64,000 bases of DNA from CAVSVP01 sp963731125 (GCA_963731125.1 CAVSVP010000009.1:124001-188000), one strand, 5' to 3'; shown: positions 35,449 to 44,358, counted from the stretch's first letter. The notes: a model not told the origin generated them from the letters alone. Numbers and translations are program-made.

Positions 35449-36291
35449 ATGTTGCGACATCACATTCTGCATGCTTTATTGCTGCTACTTATTGTTTCGG
35501 CAATCTGTTTCAATCTGTCAGGTTGTGGTCTGTTGCCGGAGCAAATCGACGAAACCCGGGATTGGTCTGCCGACCGGCTTTACACAGAGGCCAAAGAAGC
35601 GATTGATGACGGCAGCTATCAAACCGCCATTGGCTACTTAGAAAAGTTACAAGCCCGTTATCCTTTTGGTCGCTATGCACAACAAGCCCAGCTGACATTG
35701 ATCTATGCAAACTATAAAGACGATGAACCCGATGCGGCAATTGCCGCTGCCGATCGTTTTATTAGGACCAACCCTCGCCATCCCTTTGTAGACTACGCCT
35801 ATTACCTCAAGGGGCTGGTTAACTATAATCGTGGAGAAACCGCCCTTAGCCGTTTGGCGCCTAATGATCCTGCTAAGACGGATACCGACTCGACGCGTCA
35901 GGCTTTTAACGATTTCGCTGAGTTGGTGCAAAAATTTCCCAACAGCAGTTACGCCGAGGATGCCCGTCAGCGTATGCTGTTTTTGCACAACAAGTTGGCC
36001 GCCTATGAAATTAACGTGGCCGATTATTATCGGCGGCGTGGCGCTTATGTCGCTGCCGTCAACCGCGCTCAGTATGTGCTGGAAAACTATGCGCGCACGC
36101 CATCGGTTCCCGATGCCTTAGCGATCATGGCCAAGGCTTATGTCAAATTGGAATTACCCGATTTAGCCGCCGATAGCTTCCGAGTCCTTGAGCTCAACTA
36201 CCCGAATTCTCCACATCTTCCTGGACTCACCGTCCTGCTCAACGGCCAGGAGTATGAAAAACCATTTTCCCTGTTTGGCGTGAGCTTCTAA
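35449..36291 (+). CDS. bamD: Outer-membrane assembly lipoprotein BamD
   Basis: An essential component of the Bam complex that inserts beta-barrel proteins. A signal peptide ends in the lipobox LSGC near residue 24, giving an outer-membrane lipoprotein. The rest is made of TPR repeats: RLYTEAKEAIDDGSYQTAIGYLEKLQARYPFG, then PDAAIAAADRFIRTNPRHPFVDYAYYLKG and AFNDFAELVQKFPNSSYAEDARQRM. These are signature BamD/ComL segments. Length 280. The rluD-bamD divergent pair is common in gammaproteobacteria. Confidence 0.95.
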   Translation: MLRHHILHALLLLLIVSAICFNLSGCGLLPEQIDETRDWSADRLYTEAKEAIDDGSYQTAIGYLEKLQARYPFGRYAQQAQLTLIYANYKDDEPDAAIAAADRFIRTNPRHPFVDYAYYLKGLVNYNRGETALSRLAPNDPAKTDTDSTRQAFNDFAELVQKFPNSSYAEDARQRMLFLHNKLAAYEINVADYYRRRGAYVAAVNRAQYVLENYARTPSVPDALAIMAKAYVKLELPDLAADSFRVLELNYPNSPHLPGLTVLLNGQEYEKPFSLFGVSF

Positions 36292-36317
36292 ATCCGTTCC
36301 GTTCACTTTACCCAAAC

Positions 36318-36587
36318 CTACGCATAGGTCGGTTTGGCATTAACTTCCTGCTTCACCGGGGCCGGTTTCGTTCCGGTCGTGCTGTGCATTGCAGAGCAGG
36401 TCTGTCCATTGGCGTACCGAGAGCGGCAAGGTGTCCAGTTGATGGGCGCAGCACGAACCGGTTTTGCTACTGGTTGTTCGGGGCGAGCGCGATCTGTTGG
36501 ACAATCAGCAGGATGCGGATCCTCGACGGCCTTTTTCACGCCGTTCAGCAGCTTTTGGTTCTTGCGCGAACGGCTGCCATAGAGCAT
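36318..36587 (-). CDS. Doubtful small hypothetical protein
   Basis: An 89-residue open frame between the convergent bamD and sucD genes. It is rich in Lys, Arg, Pro and Ala, with four Cys (PADCPTDRAR, NWTPCRSRYANGQTCSAM). It has no signal peptide and no family I recognise. An 82-residue frame exists on the opposite strand over the same bases, so one or both may be chance. The 356-base gap otherwise shows only an imperfect CCAAACC/GGTTTGG stem just after bamD. Confidence 0.25.
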   Translation of the reverse strand: MLYGSRSRKNQKLLNGVKKAVEDPHPADCPTDRARPEQPVAKPVRAAPINWTPCRSRYANGQTCSAMHSTTGTKPAPVKQEVNAKPTYA

Positions 36588-36647
36588 GGAGAGAAATCAA
36601 GTCAACAGTTTAAACCCTAAGGAAAAATCTCTCTGCTGCGCTCTATC

Positions 36648-37520
36648 CTAACCGGAAAAAAATTCTTGCATACGGACGCCAATTTCTGCGGGCGAACGCA
36701 CAATGGCAATACCGGCGGCCTCCAGCGCTGCAAACTTTTCTCTGGCCGTGCCCTTACCGCCGGTAATGATGGCGCCGGCATGTCCCATGCGCTTACCTGG
36801 GGGCGCCGTAACGCCGGCGATATAGGCAACCACGGGCTTGCGCACATGGCTTTTAATAAATTCCGCGGCCTCTTCTTCGGCGCTTCCGCCGATTTCCCCC
36901 ACCATGACAATGCCTTTCGTCTGTCGATCCGCCTCGAACAGGTCGAGACAATCGATAAAGCTCATCCCGTGGATCGGGTCGCCACCGATGCCTACGCAGG
37001 TGCTCTGTCCCAAGCCGGTCTGAGTGGTCTGATGCACCGCCTCATAGGTTAATGTGCCGGAGCGGGAAACAATGCCGATACTGCCTGGTTTATGGATATG
37101 GCCGGGCATAATGCCAATTTTGCACTCTCCGGGAGTGATAATTCCCGGACAGTTGGGACCAACCAGTTTGACATCCGTACCCTCAAGAGCCGCTTTCACT
37201 TTCAGCATATCCAGAACCGGTATGCCCTCGGTGATACAAACAATGACTTTAATACCGGCATCGGCCGCTTCCAGAATGGCGTCCGCCGCAAACGGAGCCG
37301 GTACATAAATCATAGTGGCATTGGCCCCCGTCGCAGCGACGGCGTCGTGACAGGTATTGAAAACCGGGCGCTCCAGATGGATATCGCCGCTCCGCCCCGG
37401 CGTTACGCCGCCGACCAAATTGGTCCCGTAGGCAAGGGCTTGCTCCGAATGAAAGGTGCCTTGTTGGCCCGTGAAGCCCTGACAGATAACTTTCGTATTT
37501 TTACCGACAAGAATGCTCAT
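36648..37520 (-). CDS. sucD: Succinyl-CoA synthetase alpha subunit
   Basis: TCA-cycle enzyme subunit that binds CoA and carries the transient phosphohistidine. Residues start MSILVGKNTKVICQGFTGQQGTFH with the CoA-binding Rossmann motif. GPNCPGIITPGECKIGIMPG and SRSGTLTYEAVHQTT follow. The active His lies in GHAGAIITGGKGTA near residue 246. Length 290 is standard. It follows sucC with a 58-base gap. Confidence 0.97.
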   Translation of the reverse strand: MSILVGKNTKVICQGFTGQQGTFHSEQALAYGTNLVGGVTPGRSGDIHLERPVFNTCHDAVAATGANATMIYVPAPFAADAILEAADAGIKVIVCITEGIPVLDMLKVKAALEGTDVKLVGPNCPGIITPGECKIGIMPGHIHKPGSIGIVSRSGTLTYEAVHQTTQTGLGQSTCVGIGGDPIHGMSFIDCLDLFEADRQTKGIVMVGEIGGSAEEEAAEFIKSHVRKPVVAYIAGVTAPPGKRMGHAGAIITGGKGTAREKFAALEAAGIAIVRSPAEIGVRMQEFFSG

Positions 37521-37578
37521 GAGTCTTTACCGTCATGCGTTGCTCGTGAATGCCAAAGATCGCTAAGTCTGCAATCGC

Positions 37579-38739
37579 TTATTTAGCGGCCGCCACCGCG
37601 CGCGTCGCCGCATCGGTCAGATCCTCCGCAGCGGTAATGTTCATGCCGGAATCCGCCAGCAGCTTGCGTCCCATTTCCACGTTAGTGCCCTGCAGGCGCA
37701 CCACAACGGGCAATGATAAACCCACCTCCTTGACCGCCTGAATAATACCCTCGGCAATGACATCGCAGCGCACAATACCCCCAAAAATATTCACCAGAAT
37801 CGCTTTAACATCGCGGCTGGACAGAATTAGCTTAAAGGCTCTGGAGACGCGATCCTCGGTGGCCGCACCGCCGACATCCAGAAAATTAGCCGGCTCGCCG
37901 CCGTGGAGTTTTACCATGTCCATGGTGGCCATGGCCAAACCGGCACCATTGACCATGCAACCGATATTGCCATCCAGGGCAACGTAGTTTAAACCGATTT
38001 CGTGGGCGAGGTGTTCACGCTCGTCTTCCTGGGTCGGATCGCGCATTTCGGCAAGATTTTTATGGCGGTACAGCGCGTTATCGTCCAGATTGAGCTTGGC
38101 GTCCAAAGCAAGCAATTTACCACCGCCGGTGACAATCAATGGATTGATTTCGATGAGACTGGCATCCTTGGCAACAAACAAATTGTACAAGCCGGTCATC
38201 ACCTTGACCAAGCCATTCACTTCATGCCTGGCCAACCCCATACCAAAACCAAGCCGACGGCATTGATAGGGCTGTAGACCGGTAACGGGATCTACGGCCA
38301 CGGTAAGAATCTTCTCCGGAGTCTTGGCGGCGACTTCTTCGATGTCCATGCCACCTTCGGAAGAGCTCATAAAGACGATGCGCTTAGCGCTGCGATCCAC
38401 CAAGACGCTTAAGTAAAGTTCATTGGCGATATCTAACCCTTCTTCAATTAACAGGGCATGGACAGGCAACCCTGCAGGTCCTGTTTGTATCGTTTTTAAC
38501 GTGGAACCCAGCATCTGACCGGCCATTTCTCCCACCTCCGGTAGACTGCGAGCCAGTTTGACGCCGCCGGCCTTGCCGCGGCCACCGGCGTGAACTTGGG
38601 CTTTGACCACCCAAACCGAACCGCCTAACTCTTTCGCTGCATCCATCGCTTCCTGTTGAGAAGTGACTTTAACACCACGGGGCACTGCCACGCCGAAGGC
38701 TTTAAAAAGTTCTTTTGCTTGATATTCATGCAGATTCAT
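37579..38739 (-). CDS. sucC: Succinyl-CoA synthetase beta subunit
   Basis: The nucleotide-binding subunit with an ATP-grasp fold. It begins MNLHEYQAKELFKAFGVAVPRG. KAQVHAGGRGKAGGVKLA, EINPLIVTGGGKLLALDAKL and GNIGCMVNGAGLAMATMDMV are family blocks. Length 386 fits. With sucD it forms an operon outside the larger odhAB-lpd cluster seen in some relatives. Confidence 0.97.
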   Translation of the reverse strand: MNLHEYQAKELFKAFGVAVPRGVKVTSQQEAMDAAKELGGSVWVVKAQVHAGGRGKAGGVKLARSLPEVGEMAGQMLGSTLKTIQTGPAGLPVHALLIEEGLDIANELYLSVLVDRSAKRIVFMSSSEGGMDIEEVAAKTPEKILTVAVDPVTGLQPYQCRRLGFGMGLARHEVNGLVKVMTGLYNLFVAKDASLIEINPLIVTGGGKLLALDAKLNLDDNALYRHKNLAEMRDPTQEDEREHLAHEIGLNYVALDGNIGCMVNGAGLAMATMDMVKLHGGEPANFLDVGGAATEDRVSRAFKLILSSRDVKAILVNIFGGIVRCDVIAEGIIQAVKEVGLSLPVVVRLQGTNVEMGRKLLADSGMNITAAEDLTDAATRAVAAAK

Positions 38740-39047
38740 GCGTTTTTCGCCCCTTTTGTACAGTTAAAAGACTTACTTTCACAAAACTGCCTTGCCAGCT
38801 CCTGTTGTTATAGTGCTGGTCACATGACCTGATACTGATTAAAAGGCTACAAATCGTTAGTGAACGACGATTGTAATGAGATCATAAGCATCAATTCATA
38901 TGGCTGGCGCTATAGCACCGTCCTAAACTCGGTCGAGCATACGCCACTTTTGCGCCAGCGTTGCAAGATCTGTTTCCCGTTGCTGTTAGTGTAGACTATT
39001 ATTTTGCAGGGCGATCTGCACCCAGTAATTGACAATCTCATCTCGAG
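38740..39047. promoter_or_regulatory. Divergent 308-base region between sucC and the PP0621-like gene
   Basis: No gene is seen. It must hold the sucCD promoter and one for the plus-strand genes. A perfect palindrome GGTCA-CA-TGACC at 38818-38829 lies about 80 bases before the sucC start and could be a regulator site; the regulator cannot be named. Confidence 0.35.
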
Positions 39048-39308
39048 ATGACTTTAATGATAAGCCTTCGACAACTTTTTATCATTGCGCTGTTAATCGC
39101 AGGATTTTGGTTATTGCGGCGCCTACGGCGCCGGCTTATGCAGCATCGACACGCGCGGACTCACCAGAACCTTCCCTATCAGGAAACGGTTCGTTGCGTC
39201 GGTTGTGGGGTTTATCTGCCCCGCGGCGAAGCGCTTGGCAATGTGCAAACAGGTTTTTTTTGCAATGAAACCCATTGTCTTAAACGAGCCGAACAGCACA
39301 AAAGCTGA
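39048..39308 (+). CDS. PP0621-family small membrane protein
   Basis: An 86-residue protein with one N-terminal membrane span (LRQLFIIALLIAGFWLLRRLRRR) and a cytoplasmic zinc-ribbon-like part with RCVGCGVYLPRGEAL and FFCNETHC. This matches a small conserved family found next to pilS in several gammaproteobacteria. Its function is unknown. It lies 43 bases before pilS on the same strand, so it is probably in the same transcript. Confidence 0.7.
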   Translation: MTLMISLRQLFIIALLIAGFWLLRRLRRRLMQHRHARTHQNLPYQETVRCVGCGVYLPRGEALGNVQTGFFCNETHCLKRAEQHKS

Positions 39309-39351
39309 TTGGAATTTTTTGTCAAGGATTATTAGCCTTCCGAAAAGCTAT

Positions 39352-41082
39352 ATGACGACACTCACACAACCTTCGCTTATCAGCGTCGTATCCAGGACCA
39401 ATCTGGACCGCCGCCGTATTTGGTCGGTATTCCGGGTCTTTAATCTCTGCCGCCTTGTCCTAGCAGCCGTCTTAGTAGGCGTTTTCTTTCTCGGTGAACA
39501 AGCCCCCGTGTTTGGGCAGACGCACCCGTCATTATTCTTGTTTACGGCGCTGGGCTATATGATCGCAGTGTTACTGTCCATCATCGCCAGCTTTTGGCGC
39601 CGCCCTTCCCTACAAATTCAGGCACATTTGCAAACCTTGGTGGATCTTACCGGCCTTAGTTTGTTGATTCACGCCTCGGGCGGCATTACGAGCAGTTTGA
39701 CCATTCTCCTGGTGACTGCCGTCGCCGCCAGCGGCATTTTGCTGCCCTTGTACTCGGCACTGGCGGCGGCGGCGCTGGCCTTTTTCATTCTGTTCGGTAA
39801 CTGGCTTTACACGGCTTTTCTGTCCTTCGCACCCGGCGAGGCTGCGCAAGCGAATGTGTCCGTCCCGTTGAGCCGGTTTCTTAGCCATCTGGGCACTTAT
39901 AATAATGAGCTGGATCGCCTCAGCGTGCTAGGTGCTTCCTTTTTCATCGCCGCGCTGCTGACTTATACCTTGGCAGAACGCGCCCGGCGCAGCGAAAAAC
40001 TGGCTTATCAGCGTTCCATGGAGCTGCTGGAGATGGCGGAGCTCAATCAGGCGATCGTTCAGCACTTACCGTCGGGCATTATTGTGGTAAATCGCGCTGC
40101 GCAGATTCGACTGATGAACGATAAGGCCAAGGGACTGCTGGATTATTCCGCTGCCTGCCAGGGTAAAGCCCTTAAGGACATTTCTGCAACGCTCGAGCAA
40201 CGCTTGCACCATTGGCTTAACACGGGCCTTCCCAATACAAGGCCATTCCGTCAGGCCGAGCACCTGCCCGATGTCATTGCCAATTTCAGCCATCTGCAGG
40301 GCAACCGGGCTATCGATACTTTAATCTCACTGGAGGATTCCACTCAGGTTTCGCAGCGTCTCCATCAGATCAAGCTGGCGGCCTTAGGCCGAATGACGGC
40401 GGGGATTGCCCATGAAGTTCGCAATCCCCTGGCTTCCATCAGCCACGCGGCGCAACTTCTCCAGGAATCCACTACTGCCGGCCCCAGCGAACAGCGCCTT
40501 GGACAAATCATCCATGACAATACCAAGCGCGCCAACCGCATTATCACCAATATCTTGGATCTATCCCGGCGTAATCATCCCAAACCCGAAGACCTTACGC
40601 TAAGGCCCTGGTTAAATGCTTTTGTGCAGGAATTTTGTCGCGGCCAAGGAAACAAAACACCACAGTTAGCGCTGGAGGTGCAAGCCGATGAGCTACAAGT
40701 GCGTTTCGATCCCAGTCACTTACATCAGGTGCTCTGGAACCTCTGCAGCAACGCCTGTGTACATGGCACCTCTGCCGGTCAGCCGCCACGGTTGCGCTTG
40801 GCGGCCGGACTGGATAAATTGTATAACATGCCTTATATAGAAGTGCATGACTTTGGCCAAGGAATTCCTGAGTCTGAAGTCAAGAAAATCTTTGAACCTT
40901 TTTTTACTACCAAAGCCCAAGGGACGGGCTTGGGGCTGTATATCTCCAGGGAGATATGCGAGGCTAATGGTGCTCAACTTCAGTACCTGCGACCTTCTGA
41001 GGGAGGCAGTTGCTTTCGCATCATGTTTGCCAAACCCATTAACCAGGAAAAGGAACCTCAATGGACGCTTGCAACGCCCTAA
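39352..41082 (+). CDS. pilS: Pilus sensor histidine kinase PilS
   Basis: Membrane sensor kinase of the PilS-PilR pair that controls pilin transcription. The start at 39352 (MTTLTQPSLISV) is preferred because the earlier frame overlaps the small gene before it. Several membrane spans (about six) fill residues 25-215. A PAS-like domain follows (about 230-330, NQAIVQHLPSGIIVVNRAAQI). The H box GIAHEVRNPLASISHAAQLL contains the phospho-accepting His354. N box NLCSNACVHG and G boxes GQGIPES and GTGLGLYISREI complete the ATPase. Its 3' end overlaps pilR by 22 bases. Confidence 0.93.
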   Translation: MTTLTQPSLISVVSRTNLDRRRIWSVFRVFNLCRLVLAAVLVGVFFLGEQAPVFGQTHPSLFLFTALGYMIAVLLSIIASFWRRPSLQIQAHLQTLVDLTGLSLLIHASGGITSSLTILLVTAVAASGILLPLYSALAAAALAFFILFGNWLYTAFLSFAPGEAAQANVSVPLSRFLSHLGTYNNELDRLSVLGASFFIAALLTYTLAERARRSEKLAYQRSMELLEMAELNQAIVQHLPSGIIVVNRAAQIRLMNDKAKGLLDYSAACQGKALKDISATLEQRLHHWLNTGLPNTRPFRQAEHLPDVIANFSHLQGNRAIDTLISLEDSTQVSQRLHQIKLAALGRMTAGIAHEVRNPLASISHAAQLLQESTTAGPSEQRLGQIIHDNTKRANRIITNILDLSRRNHPKPEDLTLRPWLNAFVQEFCRGQGNKTPQLALEVQADELQVRFDPSHLHQVLWNLCSNACVHGTSAGQPPRLRLAAGLDKLYNMPYIEVHDFGQGIPESEVKKIFEPFFTTKAQGTGLGLYISREICEANGAQLQYLRPSEGGSCFRIMFAKPINQEKEPQWTLATP

Positions 41083-42467
41083 TCGTTGACGATGAGGCGG
41101 ATATCCGCGAACTTATCGAAATGACCCTCATACCCATGCACGTCAATTGCTTTCCGGCAGAGACCGTGCACGAGGCCAAATCGATGCTGAAACGGCAGTC
41201 TTTCCGGTTCTGCATTACCGATATGCGGCTACCGGACGGCAATGGGCTGGAACTGGTGGCCTATATTCAGAAGCATTACCCGCAGCTACCGGTTGCTGTG
41301 ATTACCGCCCACGGCAATGTGGAAAGCGCCGTTGAGGGGCTCAAGTTGGGCGCCTTCGATTTTGTGTCCAAGCCTTTCGAGTTGAGCACCTTGCGTAACC
41401 TGGTCAATTCTGCCCTTAAACTGGCGCCGAATATAGAGAGCCGCCAGGCGGCGGCGGATGATCGTCCTACGCTATTGGGTCATTCCGCTGCTATGAAAGC
41501 CGTGGTGGTATTAAGCCGCAAGCTGGCCCGCAGTCAGGCACCGATTCTTATCAGCGGTGAATCCGGTACCGGTAAAGAACTCGCAGCCCGGCTCGTTCAT
41601 ACCTCGGGGCCGCGCGCCGATAAACCCTTTGTCCCAGTCAATTGCGGCGCCATTCCGGAACATTTAATGGAAAGTGAATTCTTCGGCTATAAAAAAGGCA
41701 GTTTCACCGGGGCCACGCAAGATAAGATCGGCTTATTTCAGGCCGCCAACGGCGGCACCTTATTCCTGGACGAGGTAGCCGATTTACCCCAACATATGCA
41801 GGTTAAACTGCTGCGTGCTATTCAGGAACGGGCGGTGCGCCCCATCGGCGCGCAAGCCGAGGTGGCGACCGATGTGCGCATTTTGAGCGCTACCCACAAG
41901 GATCTGGGCAAACTGGTGGAAACCGGCGCGTTTCGCCAAGATTTGTATTATCGTCTCAATGTGATTGAACTGCGCATGCCCAGTCTGCGGGAGCGCCCGG
42001 AAGACATCCCGGAGCTGGCCGAACACATTCTGGAGCGGCTTAGCCACGACGATAGCCTGACGCCGCCCCGGCTGACGCCCAAGGCCCTCGAGGCGCTGCA
42101 AAATTACTCTTTTCCCGGCAATGTCCGAGAGTTAGAAAACATCCTGGAGAGGGCGCTCACGTTATGTGAAGGCCAACTCATCGGGCCTGAAGATTTACAA
42201 CTGCCGGAAACGATGATTTTGCCTTCCTCTTTTCCCGGAACGCCCGCCGCAACTCCGCAGGCTTCGTCTGCCGCCCCTACGCCACCGTCGGCGCCCATTG
42301 TACCACCCCGGGATACGGATTTGGAAAGCTACCTGGAGGTGCTGGAAAAGGAGGCGATTATGAAGGCCCTGGAAGCTACCCGTTACAATAAAACCGCCGC
42401 TGCCGAGAAGCTGGGCATTACCTTCCGTGCATTGCGTTATCGACTGAAGAAACTGGGCATAGACTAG
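41061..42467 (+). CDS. pilR: Sigma-54-dependent response regulator PilR
   Basis: An NtrC-class activator of pilA. The receiver domain has the acidic pair in LIVDDEAD and the phospho-acceptor Asp54 in CITDMRLPDGNG. The AAA+ domain (about 140-380) has Walker A GESGTGKE near 164-171 and the sigma-54 contact loop GSFTGA near 213, the Ser variant also usual in PilR, plus LFLDEVADLP. A linker rich in Ala/Pro/Ser follows, then a Fis-type helix-turn-helix (YNKTAAAEKLGITFRALRYR). A sigma-54 promoter lies downstream in front of pilA. Confidence 0.95.
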   Translation: MDACNALIVDDEADIRELIEMTLIPMHVNCFPAETVHEAKSMLKRQSFRFCITDMRLPDGNGLELVAYIQKHYPQLPVAVITAHGNVESAVEGLKLGAFDFVSKPFELSTLRNLVNSALKLAPNIESRQAAADDRPTLLGHSAAMKAVVVLSRKLARSQAPILISGESGTGKELAARLVHTSGPRADKPFVPVNCGAIPEHLMESEFFGYKKGSFTGATQDKIGLFQAANGGTLFLDEVADLPQHMQVKLLRAIQERAVRPIGAQAEVATDVRILSATHKDLGKLVETGAFRQDLYYRLNVIELRMPSLRERPEDIPELAEHILERLSHDDSLTPPRLTPKALEALQNYSFPGNVRELENILERALTLCEGQLIGPEDLQLPETMILPSSFPGTPAATPQASSAAPTPPSAPIVPPRDTDLESYLEVLEKEAIMKALEATRYNKTAAAEKLGITFRALRYRLKKLGID

Positions 42468-42540
42468 AGCGCTTATCGAGTCGATTGGCTGCAGTACTTT
42501 CAGAGAGACGTTACTGAGTACTGATTTTTAAATTCTCTGT

Positions 42541-42573
42541 CAACGAAGCGGCTCAATGCAGCCGCTGTCGTTG
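42541..42573. other. Stem-loop downstream of pilR
   Basis: CAACGA-AGCGGCT pairs with AGCCGCT-G-TCGTTG across a six-base loop, giving a 13-bp stem with one bulge. There is no T run after it. It may end or stabilise the pilSR transcript. Confidence 0.4.
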
Positions 42574-42932
42574 CAAGATCAGTTGTAAACGCAACACAAA
42601 GATTCCATTAAATTAGCAAATGTCCAAACACTAAACGTTTGCTGTTTTCCCGCCAAAAAAAGCAACAAATTTGTTTTTTTGTCATGCATTGTTTCTTATT
42701 AATCCCTTAGGTTTATTTATTCCATTATGTCAAATTCAGACGGAAAAGATACCCTAAATGGACAGACAGAAATTGTCATTCCATTCCTTCTGCGTCACAC
42801 TCTTATCGTCACAATAACCCTCAAAAGTCGTTTGCCGACTCGTAAAACACGATAATATTGATCTATAAAATTTCTTATTAATCAATCTATTAAATATTAT
42901 TTTTTACCTCTCATATCACAGTCTGGGAAAGT

Positions 42933-42948
42933 TGGCATGGCTAATGCT
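42933..42948 (+). promoter_or_regulatory. Sigma-54 (-24/-12) promoter of pilA
   Basis: TGGCATGGCTAATGCT has GG at -24 and GC at -12 at exactly the 12-base pitch of the RpoN consensus (TGGCAC-N5-TTGC). It lies about 130 bases before the pilA start, with a plausible start of transcription near 42958. The AT-rich segment upstream (42600-42910) should contain PilR sites. The rest of the 600-base gap shows no gene. Confidence 0.8.
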
Positions 42949-43076
42949 TTAAGTAAAAGCGACGGCCTCGAAATCAGTTTCGATTCCGATCCTCAACGTA
43001 GTCATTAAACACATCGTGGTAAACGTTCAACACCGTTAAACACGATAAATTGCGCTAAATGAAAGGAGTATTATTA

Positions 43077-43517
43077 ATGGACAAAAGGAAAATGCAACAA
43101 GGCTTCACCTTAATCGAACTCATGATTGTGGTGGCCATTATCGGTATCTTAGCCGCCATCGCCATTCCCGCCTATCAGGATTACACGGTTCGCGCCCGAG
43201 TCAGTGAAGGCCTGGTGCTTGCCTCCGCGGCCAAAACCACCGTTGCTGAAAATGCCGCCGCGGGTAATGCTAATTTGGATGCCGGTTGGGCAGCACCCAG
43301 CCCAACGGCTAGCGTAAACGCAGTTGCTGTCGATCCCGCTAACGGCACCATTACCATGACCTTTACGCCAGCAGCGGGCAATGGCAACATCACCATGGTT
43401 CCCACTTCCGCCGGTGCCGCCCTGGTTGCCGGTGTGCCTCCGGCCACCTCCATCGACTGGGATTGCACGGGCGGTACTCTGCTACCCAAATATCGGCCTT
43501 CCAACTGCCGTCCGTAA
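43077..43517 (+). CDS. pilA: Type IV major pilin PilA
   Basis: The structural pilin, 146 residues as a precursor. The start at 43077 is chosen because GGAG lies eight bases upstream; an ATG six codons earlier is in frame. The leader MDKRKMQQG is cleaved by PilD before FTLIELMIVVAIIGILAAIA, with Glu5. The helix is followed by AYQDYTVRARVSEGLVLASA, typical of type IVa pilins. The C-terminal part is rich in Ala, Thr and Pro and ends with a disulfide loop (WDC ... SNC) as in Pseudomonas-type pilins. pilA stands alone between its promoter and a terminator. Confidence 0.95.
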   Translation: MDKRKMQQGFTLIELMIVVAIIGILAAIAIPAYQDYTVRARVSEGLVLASAAKTTVAENAAAGNANLDAGWAAPSPTASVNAVAVDPANGTITMTFTPAAGNGNITMVPTSAGAALVAGVPPATSIDWDCTGGTLLPKYRPSNCRP

Positions 43518-43540
43518 CCGGATAATCACGACCCACTCAA

Positions 43541-43570
43541 GAAGGAGCCGCACAGGCTCCTTCTCCTTTT
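43541..43570 (+). terminator. Rho-independent terminator of pilA
   Basis: GAAGGAGCC-GCACA-GGCTCCTTC forms a 9-bp stem followed by TCCTTTT, 23 bases after the pilA stop codon. Confidence 0.85.
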
Positions 43571-43624
43571 GTACGTCCCCGGTAAAGCCGTTACACTGCA
43601 GAGGTTAAGTTATGGGCAGTTCGG

Positions 43625-43658
43625 GTAGGTCGGGGTAAGCGTAGCGAACCCTAACGCC
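43625..43658. repeat. REP-like intergenic repeat
   Basis: GTAGGTCGGGGTAAGCGTAG followed by CGAACCCTAACGCC. This pattern (GGGTNAGCG-TAGCG-AACCC) is a widespread palindromic intergenic repeat in Gammaproteobacteria. It lies after the pilA terminator. Confidence 0.6.
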
Positions 43659-43668
43659 ATGAAAACAA

Positions 43669-43702
43669 AAGAAGGGTGCGAGGAATTCTTCGCACCCTTC
43701 TT
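43669..43702. terminator. Second 13-bp hairpin after pilA
   Basis: AAGAAGGGTGCGA pairs perfectly with TCGCACCCTTCTT across an eight-base loop (GGAATTCT). It could act as a bidirectional terminator between pilA and the minus-strand island. From here to 43990 (about 290 bases) I see no intact gene. Confidence 0.5.
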
Positions 43703-43926
43703 GCATTAGTGAGGAGCGTTTTACCAACCTATGACGAACTTTTGAGCTAAAAGCCTCTGTTGGACGAAGCCGCTACGCAGAGAAGTTTCTCTACCTTTTC
43801 CACTTTCATCATAAAGACGGCATTACCTTAGACCAGTCAACAACGCCGTTTTAGGAAATACGTTGCATCAACAGATGATGAGACATCAAAATTCCACTCC
43901 AGATGGGAAGATGAAGACTTAAATCA

Positions 43927-44100
43927 GATAATGAGCTAGAATTCGCTGGTAATGATCAAAATTTCAACGCCTCTGCGCACTTCTTCAAGTTATTCATATC
44001 CCAGACTATTTTTACGATAGTCGTTCGCGATCAGCACGTTTTTCGGTTTTGTCAAGGGCTTGTCCAACAACCGGTTCAGATTGTGGTTCGCTTCACTCAC
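43927..44100 (-). pseudogene. Degenerate coding remnant downstream of hicB
   Basis: On the minus strand, from a GTG at 44100, a frame reads SEANHNLNRLLDKPLTKPK and NVLIANDYRKNSLGYE, then a stop at 43990, then in the same frame LEEVRRGVEILIITSEF to another stop near 43937. The residue composition looks protein-like on both sides of the stop, suggesting a broken gene. I do not recognise the family. It begins inside the second attC-like site and would belong to the next cassette. It also lies in frame with hicB beyond its stop codon, so it could instead be a lost C-terminal extension. Confidence 0.3.
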
Positions 44101-44124
44101 ACAATCTAACCTTACTCGTTAAGC
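44062..44124 (-). other. Candidate attC site 2 (after hicB)
   Basis: Read on the minus strand: R'' GCTTAAC (44124-44118, fits RYYYAAC and includes the hicB stop codon), spacer GAGTAA, L'' GGTTAGATTGTG, a 14-base centre, L' CACAATCTGAACC, spacer, and R' GTTGGAC (44068-44062, fits GTTRRRY). L'' and L' are complementary over 12 bp with one extra base, the extrahelical base expected in attC. R'' and R' themselves pair poorly, so this site is weaker than site 1. Length 63. Confidence 0.5.
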
Positions 44125-44358
44125 AATACTCAACATCTTGTTGGCGTAGTCCTTGCCAGATGTGTAAGGTGGTAATGGCTTTCCGTCCTGTTGGTAAAGT
44201 TTGATAGCCTCTTCAACGATTTCACACAACTCGGCAAACACCTGTTGTTCATCATGACCATGACAGCCACCGTATATGAGCCCGGGACAACTGCCTATAT
44301 AGCATTGATCTTCCTCTGACCACTCAATAATTTTGGCGTAGCGAGCGCTCACTTTCAT
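44119..44358 (-). CDS. hicB: HicB-family antitoxin
   Basis: A 79-residue antitoxin of the HicAB type II system. The partial RNase H-like fold shows WSEEDQCYIGSCPGLIYGGCHG (the conserved PGL-x3-G region) and EAIKLYQQDGKPLP. The usual C-terminal DNA-binding domain is absent, so transcriptional autoregulation may be weak or lost. Its ATG overlaps the hicA stop codon by one base (TAATG). Its stop codon forms part of the candidate attC site 2. Confidence 0.85.
   Translation of the reverse strand: MKVSARYAKIIEWSEEDQCYIGSCPGLIYGGCHGHDEQQVFAELCEIVEEAIKLYQQDGKPLPPYTSGKDYANKMLSIA

Noticed and set aside
36334..36582. 82-residue plus-strand frame between bamD and sucD
   Set aside because: Overlaps an equally weak minus-strand frame; neither has family support, and this one lacks a ribosome site.
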